A stretch of 64,000 nt of DNA from Achromobacter sp. Bel (GCF_012928505.1 NZ_JABBJN010000010.1:62001-126000), one strand, 5' to 3'; numbered from the stretch's first letter, positions 34,734 through 44,036 are shown. Translations and numbers: made by a program. Notes: generated by a model from the sequence alone, not told the origin.

Positions 34734-36355
34734 GCGTTGCCTTCCTTGTGCGCGGGCACGGCGATCGAGGGATAGTAGGGGGCGAGGGCGGCGCGCAGGC
34801 TCGCGGCGTCCGGTGCATTCCAGCGGCCCAGCACATAGCCGTCGGGGCGCAGCAGGTAGACGAGGCCGTCCGTGGCGCCATAGCGTTGCCGCAGCTGGCC
34901 ATGCGCATCGTTCCAGCCGCCGGCGCCTACGCGGACGATTCGCAGGGGATGCGGCGCGCCTTGCGTGCATGCGGCCAGCGCATCCAGTTCCGCCGCCAGC
35001 GCGGCGGACGGAGACACCGCCAGCGCCACGAAGCCATTGCCGAAGCATTCGCTCAGATAGCGTGGCGCATCGCCGTCCTGTAGCCGCGCATCGGGCGCGG
35101 GTTGGCCAGGCGCGGCGGCGGGGCCGGCCTGGGGCGCGCCGTCTGGCAGGTTCAGCGGCGAGGTGTCGTAGGAGATGGGCGCGGATTGGCGCGGGTTGAT
35201 CAAGGACCGCACGGTCTCGTCCGCAAGCGCCAGGCGCAACGCGGCCTCGCGCATCAGGCGGAAGCCGAAATCCGGCGGCGCCATGAATTCGGTGCTCTTT
35301 GCGCCATAGGCCAGGTTCTGGCGGGTGGCATGCACGCGCTCGGTGCTGTAGCTGTCCAGCAGATTGGCGGGTGCTTGGCCCTTCAGCACCCAGGCCAGCT
35401 TCCAGGCCAGGTTGCCGGCGTCGTCCAGGCCCGAGTTCAGGCCTCGCACGCCGAAGATCGGCACGAGGTGGCCGGCGTCCCCGGCGAACAGTACGCGGCC
35501 GTGGCGGTAGTGGTCCAGCGTCAGGCACTTGGCGTTGTAGATGGAAATCCACAGCGGCTTCCAGGGCGCGGTCTCGCCGATCATGTCCAGATGGCTTTGC
35601 ACGCGCGGCAGCACGTTCTCGGGTTTGACGGCTTCGTCGGGATCTTCGTCGTCGCGGATCTGATAGTCCACGCGCCACACGTTGCCCGGTTGCCGATGCA
35701 TCAGCAGCGTCGAGCCGGGATTGGACGGCGGGTCGAACCAGGCCAGGCGTTCGACGGGGCGGCTGGAGGCTTGCTCGATATCGACAATGACGTAGCGGCC
35801 TTCGTACTGCATGCCCTCCAGCTTCAGGCCCATCGTCTCGCGCACGGTGCTGCGTCCGCCGTCGCAGGCGATCAGCCAGTCGGCGCGCACGGTCTGGCGC
35901 TGGCCGCCGGCATCGACCTCGACGGTCACGCCGTCCGCGTCCGCGCGCAGTCCGGCCACGCGGGCCGACCATTGCAGCGCGGCCCGCCCGGGATGGCGTT
36001 GCATGGCCTGGTGGGCGTATTCCTCGATCGAGTACTGCTGAATGTTGACCATCGGCGCATAGCGCTGCAGCGGATCGTGCGGCATTTCAAAGTGCAGGAC
36101 TTCGCGGTCGCGGTAGTAGCTGCGCCCGCCGGTCCAGGGTAGGCCGGTCGCGGTCAGAGGCTGGTCAGCGCCCGCCCAACCCAGGATTTCCTGCGACCGG
36201 CGCGAGATGCAGATGGCGCGGCTGCCGGTGCAATAGTCGTCGTCGGCTTCCACCGTCAGCGAGGCGATGCCGTATTCAGCCAGCAGGGCGGCAAGCGTCA
36301 GGCCGACGGGGCCTCCGCCGGCGATCAGGACGGGAACGTGCGAGGGGAGCGGCAT
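34730..36355 (-). CDS. FAD-dependent aromatic hydroxylase (MhpA/PheA type)
   Basis: A 541-residue class A flavoprotein monooxygenase. It has V-L-I-A-G-G-G-P-V-G-L near residue 10, the D-G motif L-I-A-C-D-G-G-R-S-T-V-R near residue 160, the G-D motif V-L-F-A-G-D-A-G-H-L-V-P near residue 285 and a C-terminal thioredoxin-like domain (about 400-541). Relatives hydroxylate phenols or 3-(3-hydroxyphenyl)propionate with NAD(P)H and oxygen. The start has GGAGAC upstream, 10 codons inside the longest frame. It leads an operon with a small protein and a MarR regulator. No ring-cleavage gene is nearby, so the pathway is incomplete here. Confidence 0.88.
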   Translation of the reverse strand: MPLPSHVPVLIAGGGPVGLTLAALLAEYGIASLTVEADDDYCTGSRAICISRRSQEILGWAGADQPLTATGLPWTGGRSYYRDREVLHFEMPHDPLQRYAPMVNIQQYSIEEYAHQAMQRHPGRAALQWSARVAGLRADADGVTVEVDAGGQRQTVRADWLIACDGGRSTVRETMGLKLEGMQYEGRYVIVDIEQASSRPVERLAWFDPPSNPGSTLLMHRQPGNVWRVDYQIRDDEDPDEAVKPENVLPRVQSHLDMIGETAPWKPLWISIYNAKCLTLDHYRHGRVLFAGDAGHLVPIFGVRGLNSGLDDAGNLAWKLAWVLKGQAPANLLDSYSTERVHATRQNLAYGAKSTEFMAPPDFGFRLMREAALRLALADETVRSLINPRQSAPISYDTSPLNLPDGAPQAGPAAAPGQPAPDARLQDGDAPRYLSECFGNGFVALAVSPSAALAAELDALAACTQGAPHPLRIVRVGAGGWNDAHGQLRQRYGATDGLVYLLRPDGYVLGRWNAPDAASLRAALAPYYPSIAVPAHKEGNA

Positions 36356-36370
36356 CTTGTCTCCGATATG

Positions 36371-36414
36371 TAGTTGTGTGCGCAACTATATTCTTGAAAA
36401 GTTGCGCGCGCAAC
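36371..36414. promoter_or_regulatory. Two MarR-type palindromes in the hydroxylase promoter
   Basis: Site 1 is TAGTTG-N6-CAACTA (36371-36388). Site 2 is the perfect palindrome GTTGCGCGCGCAAC (36401-36414). They share the GTTG...CAAC arms and lie 28 bases apart centre to centre, 16-60 bases upstream of the hydroxylase start. The MarR protein of the same operon is the obvious ligand. Confidence 0.75.
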
Positions 36415-36429
36415 CAATTTTGGCAGACG

Positions 36430-36459
36430 AAAAAAAACCCGCCGGATCAGGGCGGGTTT
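36430..36459 (-). terminator. Rho-independent terminator of the DUF6776-type gene
   Basis: On the minus strand a 9-base stem (36451-36459 with 36435-36443), a 7-base loop and a run of T residues (8 adenines on the plus strand, 36430-36437) lie 20 bases after the stop of the gene at 36479-37177. Confidence 0.8.
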
Positions 36460-36478
36460 CGCAGCGGCGCCGAAGGCG

Positions 36479-37177
36479 TCAGTTGCGGACGTAATAGATG
36501 CGCATCGCCTGCTGCTTCTGGCCGCCGTCCATCACGCGCAGCACCACCACCTTGGGGGTGAAGCCGTCGGGCAGCTTCAGCTGGCCCAGCGCGTAATCGT
36601 AGCGGTCGACGTTAAGCGCCGGACCTTCCGGCGTGACGGTGGCGGCGCGGCCGTTGGGATAGCTGCCTTCGATGGAGAACGTCAGCGTGCCCTTGAAAGG
36701 CGCGCCGGTGCGCTCTTCGCGCATGACCAGCACCTGGTAGTCCAGCTGGCCGGGGGCGCGCTTGAACGTGGCCGAGCGGATGCCCAGGTTGCCGCCGCGC
36801 GGATCCGGCGGCATCGCGTCCTGGAACAAGACCAGTTCCTTGTTCATGGTTTCGATCTTGCTGCGGGCTTCAGCCAGGTCGGCCGTCAGCTTTTCGTGGC
36901 CCGACTTGTTGGCGTCGCGCTGCTGGGTGGCTTCGTCCAGCTGGGTCTGCAGGCGCTGGCGTTCCAGGTTGGACGCGCTGAGCTCGCTGTGCAGCGACTC
37001 GGACTGCTCTACGGTCAGGCGTTGCGGACCGTAGTTGGTTTGCAGGAAGAGCACGCCGCCCGCACCCAGGGCAATACCCACAAGAAGCAGGACGAGCCAG
37101 CGCGGCAGGCGCCGCGTGCGTTGACCGGGTTGGTATACGGAGGGCTTGAATACGGCCCGTTGCGATCTTCCAAACAT
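36479..37177 (-). CDS. DUF6776-type membrane-anchored coiled-coil protein
   Basis: A 232-residue protein: a basic cytoplasmic start (R-T-R-R-L-P-R-W), one membrane span at about residues 26-45, a coiled coil at about 55-110 (E-L-S-A-S-N-L-E-R-Q-R-L-Q-T-Q-L-D-E) and a C-terminal beta-rich domain. It resembles the DUF6776 proteins of betaproteobacteria. The second of two close ATGs is chosen because AGGA lies 6 bases before it. The first ATG has no spacing. Function unknown; the layout is that of a cell-envelope scaffold. Confidence 0.75.
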   Translation of the reverse strand: MFGRSQRAVFKPSVYQPGQRTRRLPRWLVLLLVGIALGAGGVLFLQTNYGPQRLTVEQSESLHSELSASNLERQRLQTQLDEATQQRDANKSGHEKLTADLAEARSKIETMNKELVLFQDAMPPDPRGGNLGIRSATFKRAPGQLDYQVLVMREERTGAPFKGTLTFSIEGSYPNGRAATVTPEGPALNVDRYDYALGQLKLPDGFTPKVVVLRVMDGGQKQQAMRIYYVRN

Positions 37178-37323
37178 CCCCATTCCTAGAAAACTTCCTG
37201 TGTGTTGCCCGTCCGCGCGGAGCCCGCGCGAGCCAAAGCGTCAGAGAATACCCCGTTACCCGGGGGCGTTGGGTGCGCGGAAAATCCTGGTTGCGCACCT
37301 TGATATTGTGAAATATGTGAGCA

Positions 37324-38010
37324 TCAACGCGCCGCCGCGCGGAGCTCGGCGTCCAGGTCGGCAAGCCGTTGAGGGGTGCCGACGTCGGTCCATCGGCCTG
37401 AGTGGTGCGCGCCGCGAGCCAGGCCTTTGGCCATCGCCTGCCGAAAAAGGGGCAGCATGGGCATCGCCGCGCCGCGCGGGACATCCGCGAACAACGAGGG
37501 ATGGTAGACGGCGATGCCCGCATAGGTCAAACGAGGTTCCCCCTGGGCGTGCAGGCTGCCGTCGGGGGCCAGCAGGAAATCGCCGGCGGGGTGCTGGATC
37601 GGGTTGTCCACCATCAGCAGCCACGCGCCGCCGTCGGGCAGTCCGCCGGCCAGGCCGGGGGCGGCCGCCGGGTTCCAGTCGCACCAGACGTCCCCGTTCA
37701 TCACCAGGAAAGGGGCATCCCCCAGCATCGGCAGCGCCTGGGCGATGCCGCCGGCCGTCTCCAGCGCGGTGCCTTCCGCTGAATAGCGGATCCGCACGCC
37801 GAACGCTGCGCCGTCGCCCAGCGCGCGTTCGATCTCGTGGCCCAGCCAGGCGTGGTTGATGACGATGTCGCGGATGCCGGCTGCGGCCAGGCGTTCCAGG
37901 TGCCAGACGATCAGCGGTTTGCCGCCGACCGCCAGCAGGGGCTTGGGCAGGCGGTCGGTCAGCGGGCGCATGCGTTCGCCGCGGCCCGCGGCAAGGATCA
38001 TGGCCTGCAT
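37324..38010 (-). CDS. murU: N-acetylmuramate alpha-1-phosphate uridylyltransferase
   Basis: A 228-residue nucleotidyltransferase opening M-I-L-A-A-G-R-G-E-R-M-R-P-L-T, with L-P-K-P-L-L near residue 25, N-G-D-V-W near residue 105 and a C-terminal W-T-D-V-G-T-P. MurU makes UDP-MurNAc from MurNAc-1-phosphate in the cell-wall recycling shunt that bypasses MurA and lowers fosfomycin sensitivity. The start shares one base with the amgK stop (TGATG). Identity rests on the fold and its coupling to amgK. Confidence 0.88.
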   Translation of the reverse strand: MQAMILAAGRGERMRPLTDRLPKPLLAVGGKPLIVWHLERLAAAGIRDIVINHAWLGHEIERALGDGAAFGVRIRYSAEGTALETAGGIAQALPMLGDAPFLVMNGDVWCDWNPAAAPGLAGGLPDGGAWLLMVDNPIQHPAGDFLLAPDGSLHAQGEPRLTYAGIAVYHPSLFADVPRGAAMPMLPLFRQAMAKGLARGAHHSGRWTDVGTPQRLADLDAELRAAAR

Positions 38011-39050
38011 CAGAAGGTGTATCCGACGCGGACCTGGCGGTCGTCCAGCTTGTCCAGCAGGCGCAGCAAGGGGGTGAAGACGCCGTAGCGCTGCGCCACC
38101 TGGCGCACGTAGCCGTTCATGCGCGGCATGTGGGCCAGGTAGTGCGCCTTGCCGTCGCGGTGGTTCAAGCGGGCGAACACGCCCAGGATGCGCAGGTTGC
38201 GCTGCAGGCCCATCCATTCGTAGGCGCGGTGGAAGTCGGCGAAATCGGAGTCCACCGGCAGCCCGGCGGCGCGCGCCATTTCCCAATAGCGGATGGCCCA
38301 GTCCAACTGCTGCGGCTCTTCCCAAGTGGTGCGGGCATCGGTCACCAGCGACGCCAGGTCGTAGGTGATGGGGCCAGCCAGCGCGTCCTGAAAATCGATG
38401 ATGCCGGGGTTGGGGCCGTATTGTGGCTGGCCGCAGACCATCAGGTTGGGCGAATGGAAGTCGCGGTGCACCAGCACTTGCGCCTGCCCGCCATTGCTGG
38501 CCGACAGCAGCGCGAAGATCTTCTCCAGCGCGTTGGCGGTCTTGTCGTCGAGCGTCTCGCCATGGTGCTTTTGCACGTACCACTCGGGGAACAGCTTGAG
38601 CTCGTCGGCCAGCCGGCCGGTATCGTAGGACGCCAACCCGGCGGTGGACGCCTTTTGCAGCTGGACCAGCGCCGCCAGCGCCTCGCGGTACAGCGTCTGG
38701 AGCTGGCTGTCGGGCATCCCGGCCTGGATGCGCTGGTAGTAGGTCTGTTCGCCCAGGTCGGACAGCAGCAGCAGGCCCTGCTCCAGATCCTGCGCCAGCA
38801 CTTTGGGCACGTTCAGGCCGGCGTCGGCCAGCAACTGCCCCACGTGCAGGAACGGGCGGCAGTCTTCATGGGCAGGCGGCGCGTCCATGACAATCAGGGT
38901 GCGTTCGCCGGCGTCCAGCCTGAAATACCGGCGGAAACTGGCATCGGCGGAGGCGGGGCGCAGGGTGTCCACGGCCAGGTCCAGGTCGGCGGGCAGGCTA
39001 TCCAGCCAGTTGCGGATCTGCGCCAGGCGGGGGTCGTGATCGTTTTTCAA
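38010..39050 (-). CDS. amgK: N-acetylmuramate/N-acetylglucosamine anomeric kinase
   Basis: A 346-residue aminoglycoside-phosphotransferase-fold kinase. The catalytic loop is V-H-R-D-F-H-S-P-N-L near residue 198 and the metal motif I-I-D-F-Q-D-A near residue 222. AmgK phosphorylates C1 of MurNAc recycled from peptidoglycan, feeding MurU. It is divergent from lptD with 127 bases between, the same arrangement as in Pseudomonas putida, which supports the assignment over a drug phosphotransferase. Confidence 0.9.
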   Translation of the reverse strand: MKNDHDPRLAQIRNWLDSLPADLDLAVDTLRPASADASFRRYFRLDAGERTLIVMDAPPAHEDCRPFLHVGQLLADAGLNVPKVLAQDLEQGLLLLSDLGEQTYYQRIQAGMPDSQLQTLYREALAALVQLQKASTAGLASYDTGRLADELKLFPEWYVQKHHGETLDDKTANALEKIFALLSASNGGQAQVLVHRDFHSPNLMVCGQPQYGPNPGIIDFQDALAGPITYDLASLVTDARTTWEEPQQLDWAIRYWEMARAAGLPVDSDFADFHRAYEWMGLQRNLRILGVFARLNHRDGKAHYLAHMPRMNGYVRQVAQRYGVFTPLLRLLDKLDDRQVRVGYTF

Positions 39051-39130
39051 GGAAGATCCGTGTCAGAAGGGCAATATTGCTGAAATTTACGTTCGGCGCA
39101 CATAAGGCTGGGCGTATGGCGCGGCTTCTC

Positions 39131-39136
39131 TATAAT
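39131..39136 (+). promoter_or_regulatory. Candidate -10 box of the lptD operon
   Basis: A perfect TATAAT lies 41 bases before the first possible lptD start. No good -35 box sits 17 bases upstream, so the promoter may need an activator or use another start. Confidence 0.35.
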
Positions 39137-39177
39137 ACCGGCTCGTTTCCGTTCGCATTGGCCCTTCCGCGGCGCCG

Positions 39178-41610
39178 GTGCCAGGTTTTCCCATCGTCAA
39201 AAAAGGGCTGTTTTCACTCGTGCGCAAGGTTCGGTGGTTGATCCTCTCTGCTGTCAGCGTCGCCGCCGGGGCCGTTCAGGCCCAAGGCAGCCAGGATCCG
39301 GCTTCCGCCGCATCATCCGCTAGCGCGTCGCCCGCGGCCCCGGTGCTGCGCACGTCTCCCGGACTGCGGGTGCATCGCCTGCCCGACGGCAGCATCCCCG
39401 CCTATATGGAAGCGGACAGCATCGAAGGCGATCCTGATTCCGACCTGACCCTGACGGGCAGCGCGCAGGTGCGCCGCATCGATGGCATCATCAAGGGCGA
39501 CCGGATCAATTACCGCAAGGACACGGGCGAAGTCGACGTGCAGGGCAGCGCGCGCATGATGCGCGACGGCACGCTGGTGACCGGTCCCAACGCCAAGTTC
39601 AACGTCGACAAGTACTCGGGCGAAATCGAAAAGCCCAATTTCTGGATGGGTGCCACCGGCGGCTTCGCCGTCGCCGAGCAGGCGGACATCTTCAGCAGGT
39701 CGCAGATGCGGCTGCACACCGTCACGTACAGCGGCTGCGCCTGCGAGACGCCGTCCTGGTACATCAAGGCCAACACCGTCGACATCGACTTCGACGAGAA
39801 CGAAGGCGTGGCGCGCAACGGCGTGCTGTATTTCAAGGATGTGCCGATCCTGGCGTCGCCCTACATGACCTTCCCGGTCAAGAAGGAACGCAAGTCGGGC
39901 TTCCTGGTGCCGACGTACGGCACGACCAGCCAGGGCGGCTTCGATTTTTCGTTGCCGTACTACCTGAACCTGGCGCCCAACTACGACGCGACGATTCAGC
40001 CGCGCTATTTCTCCAAGCGCGGCATGCAGCTGGGGGGCGAATTCCGCTACATGGGGTCGAGCTATCTAGGCACCCTCGACGGCGCTTATCTGCCCAACGA
40101 CAACGTCACCGGCGACGACCGCTGGATGTACTGGTGGCGTCATCAGCAGACGTTCTCGCACGGCTTCTACGCGGACTGGGATATCGCGAAAGTCTCGGAC
40201 GACAACTACTACCGCGACATTTCCCAACTGGGCCTGAACCAGGCGTCCACCACCTACCTGCCGCAGCGCGGCCGTGTGGGATGGGCCTCCAACTATTGGA
40301 GCGCCTACGCGCAGGTGTACAAGTACCAGACCTTGCAGGATCCGGATGCGCCGCTGGTGCCGCCATACGACAAGGAACCCGAGCTTTACCTGCGTGGCGC
40401 ACGCTACGACTGGGGTGGCTTCGACGTGGACTGGACCTCGACCGCGGTGCGTTTCCGCCGGCCGGATTTCGGTTCGACCGTACGCTATCCGGAAGGTGAC
40501 CGCCTGCAGTCCTACCCGACGGTGTCCTATCCGATCGTGCGCCCGGGCTGGTTCATCATTCCGAAGGCCGGCGTCAACTACACCCAGTACCAGACCAAAT
40601 GGTATGGCGTGGATGCGCTGGGCCTGAACGGCGGAACGGCGGACGGTTTGCCGCGCTCGCAGTCGCGGACCGTGCCGATCATGTCGCTGGATGCCGGCCT
40701 TATCTTCGAACGCGACACCTCGCTGTTCGGCAAGGCCTCCACACAGACCCTGGAACCCCGTCTGTACTACCTGCGCGTGCCGTACCGCGACCAGTCCAAG
40801 CTGCCCGTCTACGACACGTCGCTGGCGGATTTCAGCTTCTCGCAGGCCTTCGAAGAAAACATCTACACGGGCGGCTGGGACCGGATCTCCAACGCCAACC
40901 AGCTGACCGCGGCATTGACGACGCGCTGGCTGGATGCCAATACCGGTTTCGAGCGCTTGTCGCTGGCCGTGGCGCAGCGCCTGTATTTCGCGGACCAGCA
41001 GGTCACCCTGCCGGGTGAAACGCCGCGCGAAAACGTGCGTTCCGATTTCCTGGTCGGCGCCAGCGCCGCGCTGACCGACACGCTCAGCACCGATGTCGCG
41101 GCGCAGTACAACCCTTACGACAACCAGTGGTCGCGCGGACTGATCAGCGCGCGCTGGTCGCCGCAGCGCCTGACGACGGTGGCGGTGTCGTACCGTTATC
41201 AACGCGATCCCCCAACCGGGGTTTCCTACCAGCCGCAGGGCCAGAACCAGGTCAGCCTGGCGTTGCAGTGGCCCTTCACCAAGCGCTGGTATGGCGTTGG
41301 CCGGGTGGATTATTCGTTGCGTTCCGGGCCGTCGAGCACCGTGGCCAATACGACCGAATCCCCCCGCGTGACGCAGGCCATCGCCGGCCTGGAGTACAAA
41401 GGCGATTGCTGCTGGGTGGGCCGCGTGGTCTACCAGCGCTATGCCGTATCGGCTACGGACGCCAACTCCGCAGTGTTCTTCCAGCTTGAGCTGACCGGCC
41501 TGGGTTCCTTGGGGACCGATCCGATGAACCTGCTGAACAGAAGTATTCCTGGCTACACCAGCGTTACACCGCCCGTGCCGGCTGGGACCACATTTGAAAG
41601 GTATGAATGA
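39178..41610 (+). CDS. lptD: LPS-assembly outer-membrane protein LptD
   Basis: An 810-residue beta-barrel protein (length normal). It has an N-terminal signal (R-W-L-I-L-S-A-V-S-V-A-A-G, A-Q-A cleavage), the periplasmic OstA/LptA-like domain (about 60-200; L-T-G-S-A-Q-V-R-R-I-D-G-I-I-K-G-D) and a long barrel with many aromatic-ended strands. Cys pairs lie near residue 197 (G-C-A-C-E) and near residue 747 (G-D-C-C-W), as needed for the LptD disulfides. It inserts lipopolysaccharide with LptE. The start is uncertain: GTG at 39178 or GTG at 39220, the second giving a more ordinary signal peptide. It overlaps surA (ATGA). Confidence 0.93.
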   Translation: MPGFPIVKKGLFSLVRKVRWLILSAVSVAAGAVQAQGSQDPASAASSASASPAAPVLRTSPGLRVHRLPDGSIPAYMEADSIEGDPDSDLTLTGSAQVRRIDGIIKGDRINYRKDTGEVDVQGSARMMRDGTLVTGPNAKFNVDKYSGEIEKPNFWMGATGGFAVAEQADIFSRSQMRLHTVTYSGCACETPSWYIKANTVDIDFDENEGVARNGVLYFKDVPILASPYMTFPVKKERKSGFLVPTYGTTSQGGFDFSLPYYLNLAPNYDATIQPRYFSKRGMQLGGEFRYMGSSYLGTLDGAYLPNDNVTGDDRWMYWWRHQQTFSHGFYADWDIAKVSDDNYYRDISQLGLNQASTTYLPQRGRVGWASNYWSAYAQVYKYQTLQDPDAPLVPPYDKEPELYLRGARYDWGGFDVDWTSTAVRFRRPDFGSTVRYPEGDRLQSYPTVSYPIVRPGWFIIPKAGVNYTQYQTKWYGVDALGLNGGTADGLPRSQSRTVPIMSLDAGLIFERDTSLFGKASTQTLEPRLYYLRVPYRDQSKLPVYDTSLADFSFSQAFEENIYTGGWDRISNANQLTAALTTRWLDANTGFERLSLAVAQRLYFADQQVTLPGETPRENVRSDFLVGASAALTDTLSTDVAAQYNPYDNQWSRGLISARWSPQRLTTVAVSYRYQRDPPTGVSYQPQGQNQVSLALQWPFTKRWYGVGRVDYSLRSGPSSTVANTTESPRVTQAIAGLEYKGDCCWVGRVVYQRYAVSATDANSAVFFQLELTGLGSLGTDPMNLLNRSIPGYTSVTPPVPAGTTFERYE

Positions 41611-43184
41611 TGCGTAGGTTGCACTCTTTGCGCCGCCTGTCCGGCAGCGCGCTGTTGCTGGCCCTTTGCGCCGGCCTGCCTGCCGCGCATGCGGCCGAGC
41701 AGACTGGCCGGGCTGCGAACAATGGCGCCAAGGCCGCGCCGCAAGCCGCGGCGCCCGCAGCGAAGGGCGAGCAGTTCGTCGACGGCATCGCCGCCGTGGT
41801 CGACAAGGATGTGATCACGTTGCGCGAATTGCGCGATGCGTCGCTCCGCATTTCGGGTGAACTGAAGTCGCGCGGCATCCAGGTGCCCGACGACCAGACC
41901 TTGCAGCATCAGGTCTTGCAGCGCCTGATCATGGAGCGCGTGCAGCGCCATGAAGCCGACCGTCTGGGCATCCGCGTGGATGACGCCCAGGTCGACCAGG
42001 CCATCCAGACCATCTCGGGACGCAACAAGATCAGCGTGGCGCAGTTGCGCGCGGAAATCGAAAAATCGGGCACGACGTGGGACGCCTACCGCAAATCGCT
42101 GCGTGATGAGATCCGCTCGGATCGCCTGCGCCAGCGTGCCGTGGACTCCACCATCGTCATTTCCGACACCGAAGTCGATGCCTTCCTGAAGGACCAGCGC
42201 CGCAATCCGGCGTTCGGCGCGGCGCCGCAAGCCCAGCCCCAGGCCCAACCGGAAGCCCCGCCCGAGCAGGCCGCCGCGCCCGCCGGTCCCATGCTCTACG
42301 CACTGGCGCAGATCCTGGTGCGCGTGCCGGAAGGCTCGTCGTCAGAACAGCTTGCCCTGTTGCGCAAGAAGGCCGAAGGCATCCTGGCGCGCGCCAAGCG
42401 CGGCGACGATTTCGCCAGCCTGGCCGCGGCCTCTTCTGACGGCCCCGAAGCCTTGCAAGGCGGCGTCATGGGCGTGCGCCCGCTGGACGGCTGGCCCGAC
42501 CTGTTCGTCAAGGCCATCAGCAATCTGCAGAAGGGCGAAGTCACGAACCTGATCCAGAGCGGCAACGGTTTCCACATCATCAAGGTGATGGACCGCGGCA
42601 CGGCGCAACCGGCTCCCGGCCGCACCGCCCGCGCACCGGCACCCGCGCAGGCCCCGCAGCCCCAGCAGCCGGCGGCGCGTCCGCAGGCCGCCGCGCCGCA
42701 AGGTCCGACGGAAGTCATGCAGACCCGCGCCCGCCACATCCTGATCAAGACCTCCACCGTCATGAGCGACGAGACCGCGCGTCAACGCCTGGAACAGGTG
42801 CGCCAGCGCCTGGTGGCCGGCGACGCGAAGTTCGAAGACATGGCGCGCCAGTATTCGCAGGACTCGACGGCCCCCCAAGGCGGCGAACTGGGATGGTTGA
42901 ACCCGGGTGAGACCGTGCCGCCGTTCGAAGCCGCCATGAACGCCTTGCAGCCGGGCGAGATCAGCCCTCCGATCCAGTCGCCTTTCGGTTGGCACTTGAT
43001 CCAGGTTGAAGAACGCCGCCAGCATGACGTCACCGACGAATTGGCCCGCATGAAAGCGCGCCAGATCCTGTTCGAGCGCCGCGCCCAGCCTGCTTTCGAA
43101 GATTGGCTCGACCAGTTGCGCGCCCAAGCGTACGTCGACAACCGTCTGGAAAAGCAGCAGAAGATCCAGCAGAACAACCGCTAA
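41607..43184 (+). CDS. surA: Periplasmic chaperone/peptidyl-prolyl isomerase SurA, long-linker form
   Basis: A 525-residue SurA (E. coli about 428). It has a signal peptide (A-H-A end), the N-terminal chaperone domain (about 55-195, I-A-A-V-V-D-K-D-V-I-T) and two parvulin domains (about 230-330 with L-A-Q-I-L-V-R-V, and 375-480 with A-R-H-I-L-I-K-T), then the C-terminal helix. The extra length is two Pro/Ala/Gln linkers (about 200-228 and 332-372). It escorts outer-membrane proteins, LptD included, and overlaps lptD by 4 bases. Confidence 0.95.
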   Translation: MMRRLHSLRRLSGSALLLALCAGLPAAHAAEQTGRAANNGAKAAPQAAAPAAKGEQFVDGIAAVVDKDVITLRELRDASLRISGELKSRGIQVPDDQTLQHQVLQRLIMERVQRHEADRLGIRVDDAQVDQAIQTISGRNKISVAQLRAEIEKSGTTWDAYRKSLRDEIRSDRLRQRAVDSTIVISDTEVDAFLKDQRRNPAFGAAPQAQPQAQPEAPPEQAAAPAGPMLYALAQILVRVPEGSSSEQLALLRKKAEGILARAKRGDDFASLAAASSDGPEALQGGVMGVRPLDGWPDLFVKAISNLQKGEVTNLIQSGNGFHIIKVMDRGTAQPAPGRTARAPAPAQAPQPQQPAARPQAAAPQGPTEVMQTRARHILIKTSTVMSDETARQRLEQVRQRLVAGDAKFEDMARQYSQDSTAPQGGELGWLNPGETVPPFEAAMNALQPGEISPPIQSPFGWHLIQVEERRQHDVTDELARMKARQILFERRAQPAFEDWLDQLRAQAYVDNRLEKQQKIQQNNR

Positions 43185-43202
43185 ACGCATTACGGGCTTT
43201 TC

Positions 43203-43994
43203 ATGTCTCAACACCAGGCGCGCAAGCGCTTTGGCCAGAACTTCCTGACCGACGAAAGCGTCGTCGAGTCCATCGTCCGGGCGGTTGCTCCCGCCCGTGA
43301 CGATGCCGTGGTCGAGATCGGCCCGGGTTTGTCTGCGCTTACCCGGCCGCTGCTCGAGCGGTTGGATCACCTGACCGCAGTCGAGATCGACCGCGATCTG
43401 GCCGCCCGGCTGCGCAAGCAGTTCGAGGCAAGCCGCCTGACGGTTGTCGAAGCCGATGCGTTGACGGTGGATTTTTCGCAGTTCGGCAGCGCGTTGCGTG
43501 TCGTGGGCAACCTGCCTTACAACATCTCCAGCCCGCTGCTGTTCCATCTGATGACGTGGGCCGACCACATCCGCGACCAGCATTTCATGTTGCAGCGCGA
43601 AGTGATCGACCGCATGGTGGCGCAGCCGGGGTCGGGCGATTTCAGCCGTCTGTCCGTGATGCTGCAATCACGCTACCGCATGCACAAGCTGTTCGACGTG
43701 CCGCCCGAGGCCTTCGACCCGCCGCCCAAGGTGGTGTCGGCCATCGTGCGCATGGTCCCGCTGCCGGCGGACCGTCTGCGTCCGGTCAGTACGCGGGCTT
43801 TTGAAACCGTGGTGGCGCGCGCGTTCTCGCAGCGCCGCAAGATGCTGCGCCGCGTGTTGGCGGACTGGGCGCCGCAGGTGCCTTGGGAAGCCCTGGACAT
43901 CGCGCCCACGGCACGTGCCGAAGACATCTCGGTGGACCGCTACATCCGCTTGTCGGATGCGCTGGTGGAAGCGGGCGTCCTGCAATCCGCCTGA
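43203..43994 (+). CDS. rsmA: 16S rRNA (adenine1518/1519-N6)-dimethyltransferase
   Basis: A 263-residue methyltransferase (also called KsgA). It opens [12 protein letters not shown]; the SAM motif is [11 protein letters not shown] near residue 40 and the catalytic motif is N-L-P-Y-N-I-S near residue 105. It methylates two adenines in helix 45 of 16S rRNA as a late assembly check. It follows surA by 18 bases; pdxA, often between them in other proteobacteria, is absent here. A strong terminator follows. Confidence 0.95.
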   Translation: MSQHQARKRFGQNFLTDESVVESIVRAVAPARDDAVVEIGPGLSALTRPLLERLDHLTAVEIDRDLAARLRKQFEASRLTVVEADALTVDFSQFGSALRVVGNLPYNISSPLLFHLMTWADHIRDQHFMLQREVIDRMVAQPGSGDFSRLSVMLQSRYRMHKLFDVPPEAFDPPPKVVSAIVRMVPLPADRLRPVSTRAFETVVARAFSQRRKMLRRVLADWAPQVPWEALDIAPTARAEDISVDRYIRLSDALVEAGVLQSA

Positions 43995-44011
43995 AACGCG
44001 GTCTCAAGATG

Positions 44012-44036
44012 AAAAGCCCGCTGATGCGGGCTTTTT
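44012..44036. terminator. Bidirectional terminator between rsmA and glycerate kinase
   Basis: The stem AAAAGCCCGC / GCGGGCTTTT with a 4-base loop has T residues at one end and A residues at the other, so it can serve both convergent genes. Confidence 0.8.

Noticed and set aside
34510-34908. Upstream part of the MarR frame starting at 34908.
   Set aside because: It runs through the small gene and the hydroxylase in another frame. The GTG at 34509, sharing bases with the preceding stop, fits the family length.
34734-35972. Long minus-strand frame ending in the small DUF2783-like gene.
   Set aside because: It is a shifted frame of the hydroxylase gene. Only its last 75 codons, starting at the coupled ATG, are real.
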